A program made the position numbers and the translations under genes. DNA of 56,483 nt from Sphingomonas sp. BAUL-RG-20F-R05-02 (GTDB lineage: Bacteria > Pseudomonadota > Alphaproteobacteria > Sphingomonadales > Sphingomonadaceae), in contig NZ_JAKNQH010000015.1 of NCBI RefSeq assembly GCF_022662305.1, forward strand, positions 1-56,483, read 5' to 3'. Shown here in pieces: positions 1-8,975 of this stretch (position 1 is the first letter of the stretch; every line of letters begins with the position of its first letter). The notes beneath the pieces were generated by a model that searched no databases, was not told where the DNA came from, and saw only the letters and a list, made by a program, of their open reading frames with translations.

Positions 1-115
1 CTGCTGGGTCCCGCTGCCCGCAAGCTCGCCACCAATCTTCCGCCGTGTGGCCGCACTGTGTCGACTGTGAGTGGCTGGTCGGTGCAAAGCATCGCGCCGA
101 TCAGCCCCATTCGGG

Positions 116-1258
116 TTACGCGGCGTGTTCGCGGACACCTGCGGTGATCAACCAGCCGATACCGTAGATCAGCAGGAGCGAGAGAAACGCGGTCAGGACG
201 ATCTTGGTGCGCTGCGGGTACAGCGCGCGGACCGGCAGATTGGCATCGACCACCGGTACGACATACAGCTGCTGGCGTTGAGCGTCGTCCCGTGCGCGCT
301 GCAGTGCCGCGGACGCGAGTTCGAACTGCTTGCCCGCCAACTCCTGGCGGATCTTTATGTTCTCATACGCGCCCATGCCGGCAGCGACATTGCCGGGTCC
401 TTGCGACAATTTGGCGGTTTCTGCGCCGACCTGACGAGAAAGCGCCGCTACCCGCTGGCGGGCCGCGATTAACTGCGGGCTGTTGGGCGACAGGACCGCT
501 GCCATCGACGATTCCTGCGCACGGGCAATGGCAAGCTGGCCCTGCATTTCGGATACCATGCTAGTCCGCGAGGTCCCCGTCACCTGCGGATTGAAATCGC
601 GTTCGTCACGGCGAAACCGGGTGATCTGCCCCTGGACTTGGGCAAGATTGGTCTCGGCTTCGGTGACCTGGCGCTTCGATGCGGCAACAGCATTGGCGTA
701 ATTGCGACGATTGAGCGTGTTCACACGCGCCTCACCCAGCTGGATCATCTCGCGGACAATTTGATAGGAATCTTCCGGTCGAAAGCTGCGCACCTTCAGC
801 GTGGTGATCCCCGTCTCAGAACTAACCTCGACCTCGGCCTTGCCTTCAAAATATTTTTGCAGCTGTTCGGGAGTGGGATTAGCATACCACAGGCGAGAGA
901 CGATATCGGCCTCGGGCCGCTGGAAACGCTGTGCCAGCCCGATCCGCGACTGCAAGGCATCCACCGCATCGTGCGACTTCAGATAATCGGCAACCAGCAA
1001 GGCATCCCGCTCGGATGAAGCCCCGCCCACCAAACTTAGTGCCTGGCCAAGCCCGCTGGGCGCAGCGGGTTGCATATCCGATGTGCGCACGACGAAATGT
1101 GCCTCGGATACGTACTGATCGGCCGCAATCAGATAATAATAGACAGCGATCAGCAGCGTTGGCGCGAGAACGATCAGGCACCAGTTGCGATGCGCCCGCA
1201 TCCACCCAAGTAGCGCACCGCCGCGTCCTGGCCGGTCCAATGAAGAAACGTTATCCAA
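116..1258 (-). CDS. kpsE: Capsule polysaccharide export inner-membrane protein, KpsE/WcbD family
   Basis: Periplasm-spanning adaptor of an ABC-transporter-dependent capsule exporter, linking the KpsMT transporter to the outer-membrane channel. The 380-residue protein has the family layout: a short cytosolic tail, a first membrane helix at about residues 28-47 (LIVLAPTLLIAVYYYLIAA), a long periplasmic part with Gln/Ala/Arg-rich coiled-coil stretches at about 185-330, and a second helix near the C-terminus (about 350-371). Length and two-helix topology fit KpsE/CtrB/BexC. The ATG lies 11 bases downstream of the kpsM stop, so the two are surely co-transcribed. The partner ATPase and outer-membrane lipoprotein are some 46-55 kb away at the other end of the window. 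Family assignment is firm; the exact polysaccharide carried is unknown. Confidence 0.9.
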   Translation of the reverse strand: MDNVSSLDRPGRGGALLGWMRAHRNWCLIVLAPTLLIAVYYYLIAADQYVSEAHFVVRTSDMQPAAPSGLGQALSLVGGASSERDALLVADYLKSHDAVDALQSRIGLAQRFQRPEADIVSRLWYANPTPEQLQKYFEGKAEVEVSSETGITTLKVRSFRPEDSYQIVREMIQLGEARVNTLNRRNYANAVAASKRQVTEAETNLAQVQGQITRFRRDERDFNPQVTGTSRTSMVSEMQGQLAIARAQESSMAAVLSPNSPQLIAARQRVAALSRQVGAETAKLSQGPGNVAAGMGAYENIKIRQELAGKQFELASAALQRARDDAQRQQLYVVPVVDANLPVRALYPQRTKIVLTAFLSLLLIYGIGWLITAGVREHAA

Positions 1259-1269
1259 GTATAGTTACC

Positions 1270-2088
1270 TTAGTGAAGATGAATGCGACGCCGCGTCACC
1301 CGGATCGACACCAACCCGGCATATGTCAGCACGAGGCAGAAGCCGATGATATAGGGGATATCGACGTACGTGTCCTTCGCGGCACTGAATTGGCCGTAGC
1401 GAAGCAACTCGAAGACCGTGGTCAGCGGAAACCACGTAAGCCACGTTCGATACGGCTCGGGGATCCAGGCCAACTGGTAGAAGGCCCCCGATAACGGCAT
1501 CAATATGTAAGTAATGGGGTGTACAAATCGTGCCACCAGCCGGTTGTCGTGCGTCCAGGCGCAGATCAGCAGGGAGACTGCAAACGAGAACCAGAATATC
1601 AGCATGATCCCGATCAGGAGCTCCAACGGGCGTGCCGGCAGGGATGCGAGATTTATGATCATGACGAAGCCGATCAGTACGGCATACGTGACGATCGTAC
1701 CCGCGCCTTCCAGCAACGCACGCGCGAACATCATATCGAAGATCGTGACGCGACGATGGTACAGCAACGGCATGTTCGCCTCCAGCGCACCGTCGGCGCG
1801 TGTGACCATGCCGCGGAACATGATGAAAAGCGTGTACCCGAGAATAGCGAAGGGGATCGGGTTGATGCCCGTCCCGTGGGACGATCCGCCACCGATATGC
1901 AGCAAGGCGACCGCGCCTGCCAGGGTCATCGGCTCCAGGAAAATCCATAGATACCCGATATTCTCTCGGCCGTAACGGGTATGGAGTTCGCGCATCAGCA
2001 GCGCCCCGATCACGTCGCCCTGCACCTTCAGACCGCGCCAGAAGCCACGGTCTCCGGTCGACCCCGAGGTATCCGAAATCATCGTCAT
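1270..2088 (-). CDS. kpsM: Capsule polysaccharide ABC transporter permease, KpsM family (ABC-2 type)
   Basis: Membrane subunit of the ABC exporter that moves lipid-linked capsule polymer across the inner membrane. The protein opens with the cytosolic segment typical of the family (ALLMRELHTRYGRENIGYLW, a KpsM/ABC-2 permease hallmark), followed by about six hydrophobic helices, and ends in a basic tail (RVTRRRIHLH). I chose the ATG that gives MTMISDTSGS and 272 residues, near the usual 260-270. An upstream GTG at 2193 would add 35 residues with no resemblance to the family. It is the first gene of a kpsM-kpsE pair and is divergent from the FkbM gene. Its ATPase partner is likely the KpsT-like gene at 47241-47900. 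Confidence 0.88.
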   Translation of the reverse strand: MTMISDTSGSTGDRGFWRGLKVQGDVIGALLMRELHTRYGRENIGYLWIFLEPMTLAGAVALLHIGGGSSHGTGINPIPFAILGYTLFIMFRGMVTRADGALEANMPLLYHRRVTIFDMMFARALLEGAGTIVTYAVLIGFVMIINLASLPARPLELLIGIMLIFWFSFAVSLLICAWTHDNRLVARFVHPITYILMPLSGAFYQLAWIPEPYRTWLTWFPLTTVFELLRYGQFSAAKDTYVDIPYIIGFCLVLTYAGLVSIRVTRRRIHLH

Positions 2089-2641
2089 GCCCAAGCATCC
2101 ATTGGGCAGAAGGAAAGCATGCGCGACGCATGTGATGCCGCAACGCGGCGATGGCTTGCGCAAGACGACTTGGCGTGGCGATGCGAGACGCACCGCGAAC
2201 CACGTGAGGAAAGCGCGTCAGCCACTTTAGCCTGCCCGACAGAGTTGTGTGTTTGGGATACTGTCCATGGCCGCGCAATATCAGCAAATTGCGGTAGGGA
2301 AAGGGCACTTCCATCGATATCGCTTCGGTCACAGGCGTTCCACGCCCCGCAACCAAGCGTTGCAGCGACGGAGCGTGGCAGACTTGGGAAGAACGCGACG
2401 TGATCGCCTGCCCGGCATCGTGGATATCACCGAGATCAAAATGCGGTCCAAATGTGCGTTGTCATGCACTGATTAGAGCTATGCTGGTAAAAAAGGAGCG
2501 GCGAGTAGCCGTGCGGCAACCGGCGGAACCAGTTTTCTCCGTCTCAAAAACTGCACGGTTCTCTCGTGCTGCGTCCTGTGTAACGATATCATCCGCCGGG
2601 TAATGGTCGCCTTATGGTCCGACCTGTCATATGGCGACCGC
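2089..2641. other. Divergent intergenic region, no gene recognised
   Basis: This stretch separates the divergent kpsM and FkbM genes and must hold both promoters. Short open frames in it have no recognisable similarity and atypical composition. I see no convincing -35/-10 pair or terminator. A purine-rich run (aaaaaaggagcgg) near 2490-2502 resembles a ribosome-binding site but no coding frame with family similarity follows it. Confidence 0.4.
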
Positions 2642-3553
2642 ATGAATCAGCCTTCTGTTTTGTCGAGTATCGTGTCTCGTCTACATCGTCGATCGACCGC
2701 CGAGGCGGGCATCCGCCTGTTCCATCTCGATCATCTGCATACCCAGTCACGTCAGCGTAACGAGGCGGTGATCCGGCAGCTCTGTGCCAACGCCTATCTC
2801 GGCGACAACCGCTCGCTGTGCCGGGTGCTGGGCCGATACAAGATGATCGTCGACACGACCGACGTCGGCCTGTCGAGCCATCTGCTGCTCGACGGCTATT
2901 GGGAAATGTGGCTCACCGAACTGCTGGCGACGCTGATCAAGCCAGGTATGAAAGTCGTCGATGTCGGGGCGAACCTCGGCTATTTCACCTTGCTGATGGC
3001 GGATTTGGTGGGGCCGACCGGGCATGTCCATGCGTTCGAACCGAACACTGATCTGGCGCGGCGTATGACGCAGAGCATCGCCATCAACGGCTTCCACGAT
3101 GTCGCCACGGTGTATGAGCAGGCGCTGGCCGATGACGAGGTCGACGTTGTGCTGGTCGTGCCGACCGACGAACCCAAAAACGGCCATCTGCTGCCCGCCG
3201 ATCATCCGGTTTCGGACGACCAGGCGACAGAGACCCGCCTGATGCGGACGTGCCGGCTGGACAGCTTTGCCACGTTGCTGGATGCCGACCTCATCAAGAT
3301 CGATGCCGATACGTCCGAACTGGCGATCTGGCGCGGGATGGCGGGTATCCTGCAGGCGGCGCGGCCGCTGACGATCGTCCTAGAATTCGCACGGATGCGG
3401 TACGACGATCCGGGTGCGTTCATCGACCGGATCGTCGCGGATGGTTTCACGCTCGCGGAAATCACACTGGAGGCAGGCATCCAGCCGACGACCCGCGCGG
3501 CGATCCTTGCGGCACCACCAACCGAAGACGTCATGCTGTTGCTGGTCCGCTAG
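2642..3553 (+). CDS. FkbM family SAM-dependent methyltransferase
   Basis: Probable O-methyltransferase acting on a sugar hydroxyl of the surface polysaccharide. The SAM-binding motif I is clear (VVDVGANLGYFTLLMADLV, about residues 106-124) and is followed by an acidic motif II (HAFEPN). The FkbM signature near the C-terminal third reads LIKIDADTSELAIWRGM, where most members have IKID(V/I)EG.E; the usual Glu-Gly is replaced by Asp-Thr, which is uncommon. The ATG at 2642 gives 303 residues; an in-frame ATG at 2603 preceded by ggg would add 13. It stands alone between two gene-poor gaps and is divergent from kpsM. Family is secure, substrate is not. Confidence 0.85.
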   Translation: MNQPSVLSSIVSRLHRRSTAEAGIRLFHLDHLHTQSRQRNEAVIRQLCANAYLGDNRSLCRVLGRYKMIVDTTDVGLSSHLLLDGYWEMWLTELLATLIKPGMKVVDVGANLGYFTLLMADLVGPTGHVHAFEPNTDLARRMTQSIAINGFHDVATVYEQALADDEVDVVLVVPTDEPKNGHLLPADHPVSDDQATETRLMRTCRLDSFATLLDADLIKIDADTSELAIWRGMAGILQAARPLTIVLEFARMRYDDPGAFIDRIVADGFTLAEITLEAGIQPTTRAAILAAPPTEDVMLLLVR

Positions 3554-3895
3554 ACCGGACGGATACGAAGCTATGTCGGCAAGGGCGTGGCAGCAAGCGG
3601 CAAGATGTGGAAGTACAGATTAGCGAGCCGTAAGGCTGTCCATCGAAACCATCTGGGGGATAAGTCTTGCGAACAGCTGGGCGGGGATTGCCGTAAAGAC
3701 CCAACCGGTATCTACCGCTACCAATGGCGTTTTTTGCTCTTGGGAGCTTGCGGCGGCGATTCCTCGACAGCAACCCCCTTCCTTTGCCAACTCCGACGCC
3801 TTTATATCGGCCCGTATACAATTTCTCGCGTGATCGCAGTTTTGCAGGGCTAGTCACGGCAAGTACGACGCAGGCCATTACTGCGAGGATCGGCT
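3554..3895. other. Intergenic region, nothing recognised
   Basis: No reading frame here looks like a gene on either strand. The last bases before the next gene (gcgaggatcggct) carry a plausible ribosome-binding site for it. No strong inverted repeat was found. Confidence 0.4.
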
Positions 3896-4375
3896 ATGGG
3901 TTTCGATACCGCCACGATCGCGTACACCGCCGCAACGCGAGCAATCGTGGCGTTCGGCACGACCATCGTACCGGGCATGATGGGCGCAACGCTCGCGCAG
4001 ACCGGCGACAGCTTGGTCTACACCTATTTGATGGGCACGTCCCCCGCGATACTCACTGTTTATAGCGGATCCACGGACACGACCTATGTCGGCTATGTGC
4101 ACGACGATGAACAGGTAAAGCCGGTGGGCCTCGTCAACTTTGCGCTGATCGGCGCCCCGACGTCCGTCGGCGAACTGCCTACGACCGGGACGAGCACCTA
4201 TCGATTGACCGTGGCACGGATCGGCACGTCGGCTGCTGGACGGAAGCCCGTCGTCGATGCGGCAGCTCGGCGTGTCGGCGGTACCGTTGCGATCACGTTG
4301 ACCGGAGAGGCTTCGACACTCAACGTTGTATTTCACGGGCAGCGATCGGAGCCCGATACGCATCTGTTGTGTTGA
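3896..4375 (+). CDS. Small protein resembling a transferrin-binding-protein-like beta-barrel domain
   Basis: A 159-residue protein of uncertain role. The middle (VGLVNFALIGAPTSVGELPT followed by TGTSTYRLTV, about residues 77-107) resembles the 'F.YG..T....LP.SGTATY' signature of TbpB/HpuA-like C-lobe beta-barrel domains, which are common in sphingomonad surface lipoproteins. It lacks a signal peptide, a lipobox and the full barrel length (usually over 200 residues), so it could be a truncated or degenerate copy. The start ATG is preceded by gaggat at suitable spacing. It lies upstream of fcl with a small hairpin between, so it is probably a separate unit. The family call is by pattern only. 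Confidence 0.5.
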   Translation: MGFDTATIAYTAATRAIVAFGTTIVPGMMGATLAQTGDSLVYTYLMGTSPAILTVYSGSTDTTYVGYVHDDEQVKPVGLVNFALIGAPTSVGELPTTGTSTYRLTVARIGTSAAGRKPVVDAAARRVGGTVAITLTGEASTLNVVFHGQRSEPDTHLLC

Positions 4376-4381
4376 ACAAGA

Positions 4382-4410
4382 AAGCAGGAGTCCTATGGGG
4401 TGTCCTGCTT
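4382..4410 (+). terminator. Hairpin between the small barrel-like gene and fcl
   Basis: An 8-bp perfect stem (AAGCAGGA / TCCTGCTT) encloses a 13-base loop just after the upstream stop codon. There is no U-tract, so termination may be weak. Position is the main support. Confidence 0.4.
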
Positions 4411-4461
4411 GGACGGCGCAAACGGCTATGGTAGCACCGCCGCTTTCCGATGGAGTATTGA

Positions 4462-5388
4462 ATGCACGAGCTTGTCTGGGTCGCTGGCCATAACGGCATG
4501 GTAGGCAGTGCCGTTACGCGGGCGCTCAGGGCGCAGGGGCGGCGTGTGCTCACCGTCGACCGTGCCGAGCTCGATCTTACCAATCAGCGCGACGTGCGCG
4601 ACTGGGTTCAGCAGAACCAGCCCTCCTCTATCATCTTCTGTGCGGCCAAGGTCGGCGGGATCATGGCCAACGACACGCTGCCCGCAGACTTCCTGTATGA
4701 CAATCTGTGCATCCAGGTGAACACAATCAACGCCGCGCATCTTGCGGCCGTCAACAATCTGGTGTTCCTAGGCTCGTCGTGCATCTATCCGAAATTTGCC
4801 GAGCAGCCAATCAAGGAGGATAGCCTCCTGACCGGCAGCTTGGAGCCGACGAACGAATGGTACGCGATCGCCAAGATCGCCGGTTTGAAGATGTGCCAAG
4901 CCTATATGCGGCAATATGGCCGGAACTATATCTCGGTCATGCCGTGCAATCTGTACGGCCCGGGTGACAATTTCGATCTCCGCAGCAGCCATGTCATGCC
5001 TGCGCTGATCCGCAAGATCGTCAACGCCAAGCGGCAAGGAATCTCGACCGTTCAGGTCTGGGGTTCGGGCAAGCCCATGCGCGAATTTTTGCATGTCGAC
5101 GATCTGGCAGCCGGCGTGGTCTTCTGTCACGACAACTACACCGATTATGAGCACATCAATTGCGGCAGCGGGTCGGAAGTCACGATCCGCCAACTGGCGG
5201 AGACCATCGCGTCGGTGGTCAGCTATGAGGGTGACCTTGTGTTCGACACGAGCAAGCCGGACGGTACCCCGCGCAAGGTGATGGACTCGAGCCGCCTGCG
5301 GGCACTCGGCTGGGCGCCCAAGATCGAGCTTGTCGATGGTATTCGCTCGACCGTCGACGCGTTCTTGGAATCTTCCACGGCCGAGTAA
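4462..5388 (+). CDS. fcl: GDP-L-fucose synthase
   Basis: Bifunctional epimerase-reductase that converts GDP-4-keto-6-deoxy-D-mannose to GDP-L-fucose with NADPH. Features of this extended SDR family are visible: N-terminal Rossmann glycine motif (AGHNGMVGSAV, residues 8-18), the family-specific serine-cysteine motif (LGSSCIYPKFAEQP, about 104-117), the catalytic YxxxK (YAIAK, about 134-138), and the substrate-binding NLYGPGDNFD. Length (308) matches the family. The substrate is made by Gmd, whose gene is about 39 kb away in block B. A downstream run of glycosyltransferase genes begins 64 bases after the stop. Confidence 0.95.
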   Translation: MHELVWVAGHNGMVGSAVTRALRAQGRRVLTVDRAELDLTNQRDVRDWVQQNQPSSIIFCAAKVGGIMANDTLPADFLYDNLCIQVNTINAAHLAAVNNLVFLGSSCIYPKFAEQPIKEDSLLTGSLEPTNEWYAIAKIAGLKMCQAYMRQYGRNYISVMPCNLYGPGDNFDLRSSHVMPALIRKIVNAKRQGISTVQVWGSGKPMREFLHVDDLAAGVVFCHDNYTDYEHINCGSGSEVTIRQLAETIASVVSYEGDLVFDTSKPDGTPRKVMDSSRLRALGWAPKIELVDGIRSTVDAFLESSTAE

Positions 5389-5452
5389 GGCACGGCGCCG
5401 TCGTCGTGTGACAGCCCTTTTCGCTTACGAGCCCCTTTTCGAGAACGTGTTG

Positions 5453-7234
5453 ATGACAATCGAGCATGCCGTACCTGCAGACCAGGCGGCCGATCTGGTA
5501 CGGCAATTATATCGGGCGTTTCTTGCTCGGGACCCGGGTGACGGCGAGGTAGCCGTGCATATCGCAAATATGCAGCATGATGGCGCGATGGCGGCCGTAT
5601 CGGACATTATATATAGCCAGGAGGCGTTGTCCGTTCGGGCCCACGCCGAGCCGGCTAGACCCAGCCTTCCCGAAGGGATGCTGGCGATTAGTCGAGCTGA
5701 CATTGCCGAGGTGGTGGCGTACGCGCTTGAAGCGGCCAGACACGATGCCCCGTCGGCCTATGAAGTGGAGTTGCGTGTCGATGATGTCGGACGCGGAACC
5801 CCGCTCGCCGTGGTGCTTCGGGATGCCTTGCAGCCACCCCAGCTACCGCAGGAGTCGGTAGAGGACGACGCCTCGATCAATCGGACGATCGAGATTATGT
5901 ACCGGATGGCACTAGGGCGCATGCCTGGCCCGGCGGATTTGGAAAATTGGCGTGGCGCAGCCGGCAACGGAGGTCGTCTGTCGAACGTGGTTTTCGGCAT
6001 TGGCGAGAGTGCAGAGGCCAAGTTGATCCGCGGGGCGTTCGACGTGGTTCCGGGAATCAAGGTCCAGCTTGCGTTCGAAATCGTGCTGGGTCGCGGTGCC
6101 GCGGCTGCGGAAGTGGACCATTTCCGACGCATGGTCGACAAGCAGGGATCGGATATCTCCCCGCTTGTCTGGCAACTCTTCGCCGACGAAGCGCGCAGGC
6201 GCCTGCTACCGCCACAGCACGCCAACGATCCCCATCTGGCGTATATATTCGGTTCGCGCGGCGCCGTGACCCTCGCGGATTGGCGGACCGGTAAAAAGGC
6301 TGTCGCCAAGACTGCGATCAAGCACGATGTCCTCGGTTTTGAAAGCGTCGTCCGTCTGCGGCCTGCCGAGGACTGCGTCGTCAGTATCCTCACGAGCCTC
6401 TATCGCGGTGGGGCGTTCATCCGTTCCTTCCTCGAGAATATGACGTCCCAGACGATCTTCAGGACGCATTGCGAACTGATCATCATCGATGCCAACTCGC
6501 CCGAAAACGAGCGCGCGGTGATTGAAGAATTCTGTCGGGACTTTCCCAACATCGTCTACAAGCGGATGGACGCGCGCGTCGGCATCTACGAGGCCTGGAA
6601 TATCGCGGCGGAGATGGCCAAGGGGCGCTATCTCACCAATGCTAATGTCGACGATATCCGTCGCAACGACTCGTTCGAAATACAGGCGGCTCTGCTCGAC
6701 ACGCTCGATTTCGTCGACGTTGCCTACCAGGACGTCCTTTACTGCTTCGAACCCCGATTGCCGTTTGAAGAGATTGCGAAACGTGACTTTCGCAGCGACC
6801 TGCCGGTCGTCAGTCGGTACAATCTGATGGAGTTCAACAGTCCGCATAATGCGCCGATGTGGCGCGCGGCGCTGCACCGCGATGTGGGGCCGTTCAATCA
6901 GTCGCTGCAGTCTGCTGCGGACTTTGAGTTCTGGTTGCGCTGCCGGGCTGCCGGGAAGATTTTCTACAAGGTGAACGAGGCTCATGCCGCCTATTTCGTC
7001 AATCCCGACGGCATGTCCACGCGTCCGGACACACGCGGTGCGGTCGAAGCGTATGCGGTTTCCCGCGAGCTCTATCGCAAGATCGTATCGCCCATGCTCG
7101 TAATCTCCGACGAAGAGTTTCTCGCCAGGGTCGACGAGATCGACGCGGCGCCGCTGCGTGAGGGACGTCGATACGACATCGTCCAGTCTGCGCTGCTCGC
7201 GCTGGGTACGCGGCGCGAAGGAGTGGTGGCGTGA
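5453..7234 (+). CDS. GT2 glycosyltransferase with N-terminal DUF4214-like repeats
   Basis: Probable polysaccharide-building glycosyltransferase. Roughly the first 270 residues contain three copies of a helical motif like the DUF4214 repeat (LYRAFLARDPGDGEVAVHI near 15; MYRMALGRMPGPADLENW near 147; AFEIVLGRGAAAAEVDHF near 205). A GT-A/GT2 catalytic domain follows from about residue 305 (CVVSILTSLYRGGAFIRSFL), with the nucleotide-sugar region ELIIIDANSPEN, an acidic metal-binding segment (NANVDDIR, about 395-402), and an acidic motif AADFEFWLRC that corresponds to the usual catalytic Asp region. The chosen ATG gives 593 residues; a GTG at 5408 is an alternative. It overlaps the next gene by a GTGA junction. 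Confidence 0.8.
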   Translation: MTIEHAVPADQAADLVRQLYRAFLARDPGDGEVAVHIANMQHDGAMAAVSDIIYSQEALSVRAHAEPARPSLPEGMLAISRADIAEVVAYALEAARHDAPSAYEVELRVDDVGRGTPLAVVLRDALQPPQLPQESVEDDASINRTIEIMYRMALGRMPGPADLENWRGAAGNGGRLSNVVFGIGESAEAKLIRGAFDVVPGIKVQLAFEIVLGRGAAAAEVDHFRRMVDKQGSDISPLVWQLFADEARRRLLPPQHANDPHLAYIFGSRGAVTLADWRTGKKAVAKTAIKHDVLGFESVVRLRPAEDCVVSILTSLYRGGAFIRSFLENMTSQTIFRTHCELIIIDANSPENERAVIEEFCRDFPNIVYKRMDARVGIYEAWNIAAEMAKGRYLTNANVDDIRRNDSFEIQAALLDTLDFVDVAYQDVLYCFEPRLPFEEIAKRDFRSDLPVVSRYNLMEFNSPHNAPMWRAALHRDVGPFNQSLQSAADFEFWLRCRAAGKIFYKVNEAHAAYFVNPDGMSTRPDTRGAVEAYAVSRELYRKIVSPMLVISDEEFLARVDEIDAAPLREGRRYDIVQSALLALGTRREGVVA

Positions 7235-8397
7235 AGCTTCTTGTCGACGGCGTGTTCTTCCAGCTTGCCGGTTCGGGCATTGCCCGCGTGTGGCAATCGG
7301 TCCTGCCTGCGCTGGCCGCAATCGAGGGTCTCGACGTGCTGGTGCTGGACCGCGGCGGGATGCCCGTGCTTGAGGGCGTGACGCGGATCCCGTTCCCGAC
7401 CTACAAGGATCTCTACACTGCGGACGACAGCGAACTGATCCAGCGGATCTGCGATTTCTACACGGTCGACGTCTTCACATCGACTTATTACACAACACCG
7501 CTGTCCACCCCAATGTTCCTCGTCGTCTATGACATGATCCCTGAACTGTTCGAGTTCGATCTGGCGCACCGCCATTGGCAGGAAAAGGCCGTCGCGATCG
7601 CCTATGCCAGGCGGCACATTGCAATTTCGCAGAGCACGCGCAAGGATCTGCTGGCCTGCTATCCGACGCTCGATCACGTCAGCGTCGCGCATCCGGGCTT
7701 CGACCGCGCGGTGTTCCATCCGGTCGGCGAGGAGCGGGTTGCGGCGTTCCGGCAACGGATCGGTTTCGACCAGCGCCCCTATCTCGTCACGGTCGGTTCG
7801 CGCGAGCAGCATCTCAACTACAAGAACGGCGCCTTGCTGTTTGATACGGTCGCCACGTTCGGTATCGATGCCTTCGATATCCTGTGCATTGGAGGTGAGC
7901 CGACGATCGCCCCCCAAAAACTGGCGGCACTGCCTCCAGCCGTAAAGGCCACGCAGATTTCGCTGACCGATGATGATCTGGCAGCCGCGCTGTCCGGTGC
8001 GACAGGCTTGATCTACCCGTCGCTGTATGAGGGATTCGGCCTGCCGGTCCTCGAGGCGATGGCCTGCGGGTGCCCGGTCGTGACAACCGCGCGCGGATCA
8101 TTGCCCGAGGTAACGGGGGATGCCTGCGTGATCATCGACGGCGTGTCCCGGCCGGAGATGGCGGCCGCGCTCGCAAAACTGACGTCGGCTGCGGTTCGTG
8201 ATGGTCTGCGCCGTGCCGGGCTGGAGCAAGCGGCATTGTTCGACTGGTCCGCTCTGGTCTCGGCAGTCGCGGATGCGGCGCGCGAAACGGCCAAGCTCGG
8301 CCAAGAGGCTGACTACCAAGCCTTTGCCGAGACATGGCAATCGCTTCGTCGCCTTCAGGCGGCGGTAGACGTCAATACATGGGTGCCAACGACGTGA
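7231..8397 (+). CDS. GT4-family glycosyltransferase
   Basis: Retaining glycosyltransferase of the GT-B fold acting on the growing polysaccharide in the cytosol. The C-terminal half shows the GT4 signature: a strand-turn YLVTVGSREQHLNYKNG (analogue of the 'G...KN' motif, about 180-197), and the E-x7-E nucleotide-sugar motif in YPSLYEGFGLPVLEAMACG (about 262-280), followed by PVVTTARGSLPEVTGDACV. The N-terminal half includes VVYDMIPELF, typical of the clade. The start is GTG in a GTGA overlap with the preceding gene, pointing to translational coupling. The NudK-like gene overlaps its 3' end. Confidence 0.87.
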   Translation: MKLLVDGVFFQLAGSGIARVWQSVLPALAAIEGLDVLVLDRGGMPVLEGVTRIPFPTYKDLYTADDSELIQRICDFYTVDVFTSTYYTTPLSTPMFLVVYDMIPELFEFDLAHRHWQEKAVAIAYARRHIAISQSTRKDLLACYPTLDHVSVAHPGFDRAVFHPVGEERVAAFRQRIGFDQRPYLVTVGSREQHLNYKNGALLFDTVATFGIDAFDILCIGGEPTIAPQKLAALPPAVKATQISLTDDDLAAALSGATGLIYPSLYEGFGLPVLEAMACGCPVVTTARGSLPEVTGDACVIIDGVSRPEMAAALAKLTSAAVRDGLRRAGLEQAALFDWSALVSAVADAARETAKLGQEADYQAFAETWQSLRRLQAAVDVNTWVPTT

Positions 8398-8975
8398 CGG
8401 TGATAGAAGACCCAGTCGCTCGTATTGCCGCGGTCGACATAGTTCTGCAGGGGTGGATCAACGTCAGTCGGGTCAGCATGAAAATGCCCGATGGTGCCTT
8501 GGTCGAGCGGCATGTTGAGGATCATGGGCCGGGCGTCGCCGTGCTACCCTATGACGGCAAGCGCCGGACCGCCCTGCTCATTTCCCAGCCGCGTGCAGCC
8601 GTTATGCTTGGTGGAGATACCTCCATCCTTGAGGTGATTGCAGGGCGGCTCGACGCTGCCGATCCCGCTACGCGCATTTGTGCGGAAGCGATGGAGGAGG
8701 CAGGCGTCAAACTCAGCTCACTGGAGCATGTCGTCTGTCTGTGGACAATGCCGTCCATCTCGACGGAACGTCTGGATTTATTTCTCGCCCCCTACACTAT
8801 CGCTGATCAAATCGGACAAGGTGGCGGGTGCGACGACGAGCACGAGAATATCATGGTGCACGAACTGCCGCTGGCACGTCTGGCGCAGGATGCCGACAAT
8901 GGGCGACTGCTCGACGCCAAAACCCTGATTCTTGTTCAGGCACTTCGCCTTCGCAAACCGGATTTGTTCGCTTGA
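8379..8975 (+). CDS. NudK-like Nudix hydrolase (GDP-sugar / ADP-ribose pyrophosphatase family)
   Basis: Probably cleaves a nucleoside diphosphate sugar, plausibly GDP-mannose or a GDP-deoxyhexose. The Nudix box (GRLDAADPATRICAEAMEEA, then GV) has the same spacing as Escherichia coli NudK, with the metal-binding glutamates of the 'EA.EE.G' core, but the Arg of the usual RE pair is Ala. A downstream GGGCDDEHE matches the NudK 'GGG.EDE' segment, and HELPL aligns with its C-terminal part. Several starts are possible: ATG at 8334, ATG at 8379 (used here, 198 residues), or GTG at 8394 in a GTGA overlap with the preceding stop. Being embedded among GDP-sugar genes supports a role in pool control. 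Confidence 0.82.
   Translation: MGANDVTVIEDPVARIAAVDIVLQGWINVSRVSMKMPDGALVERHVEDHGPGVAVLPYDGKRRTALLISQPRAAVMLGGDTSILEVIAGRLDAADPATRICAEAMEEAGVKLSSLEHVVCLWTMPSISTERLDLFLAPYTIADQIGQGGGCDDEHENIMVHELPLARLAQDADNGRLLDAKTLILVQALRLRKPDLFA

Noticed and set aside
6206..7321. A 371-codon minus-strand frame
   Set aside because: It lies antisense to a GT2 gene with clear motifs and has typical shadow-frame composition.
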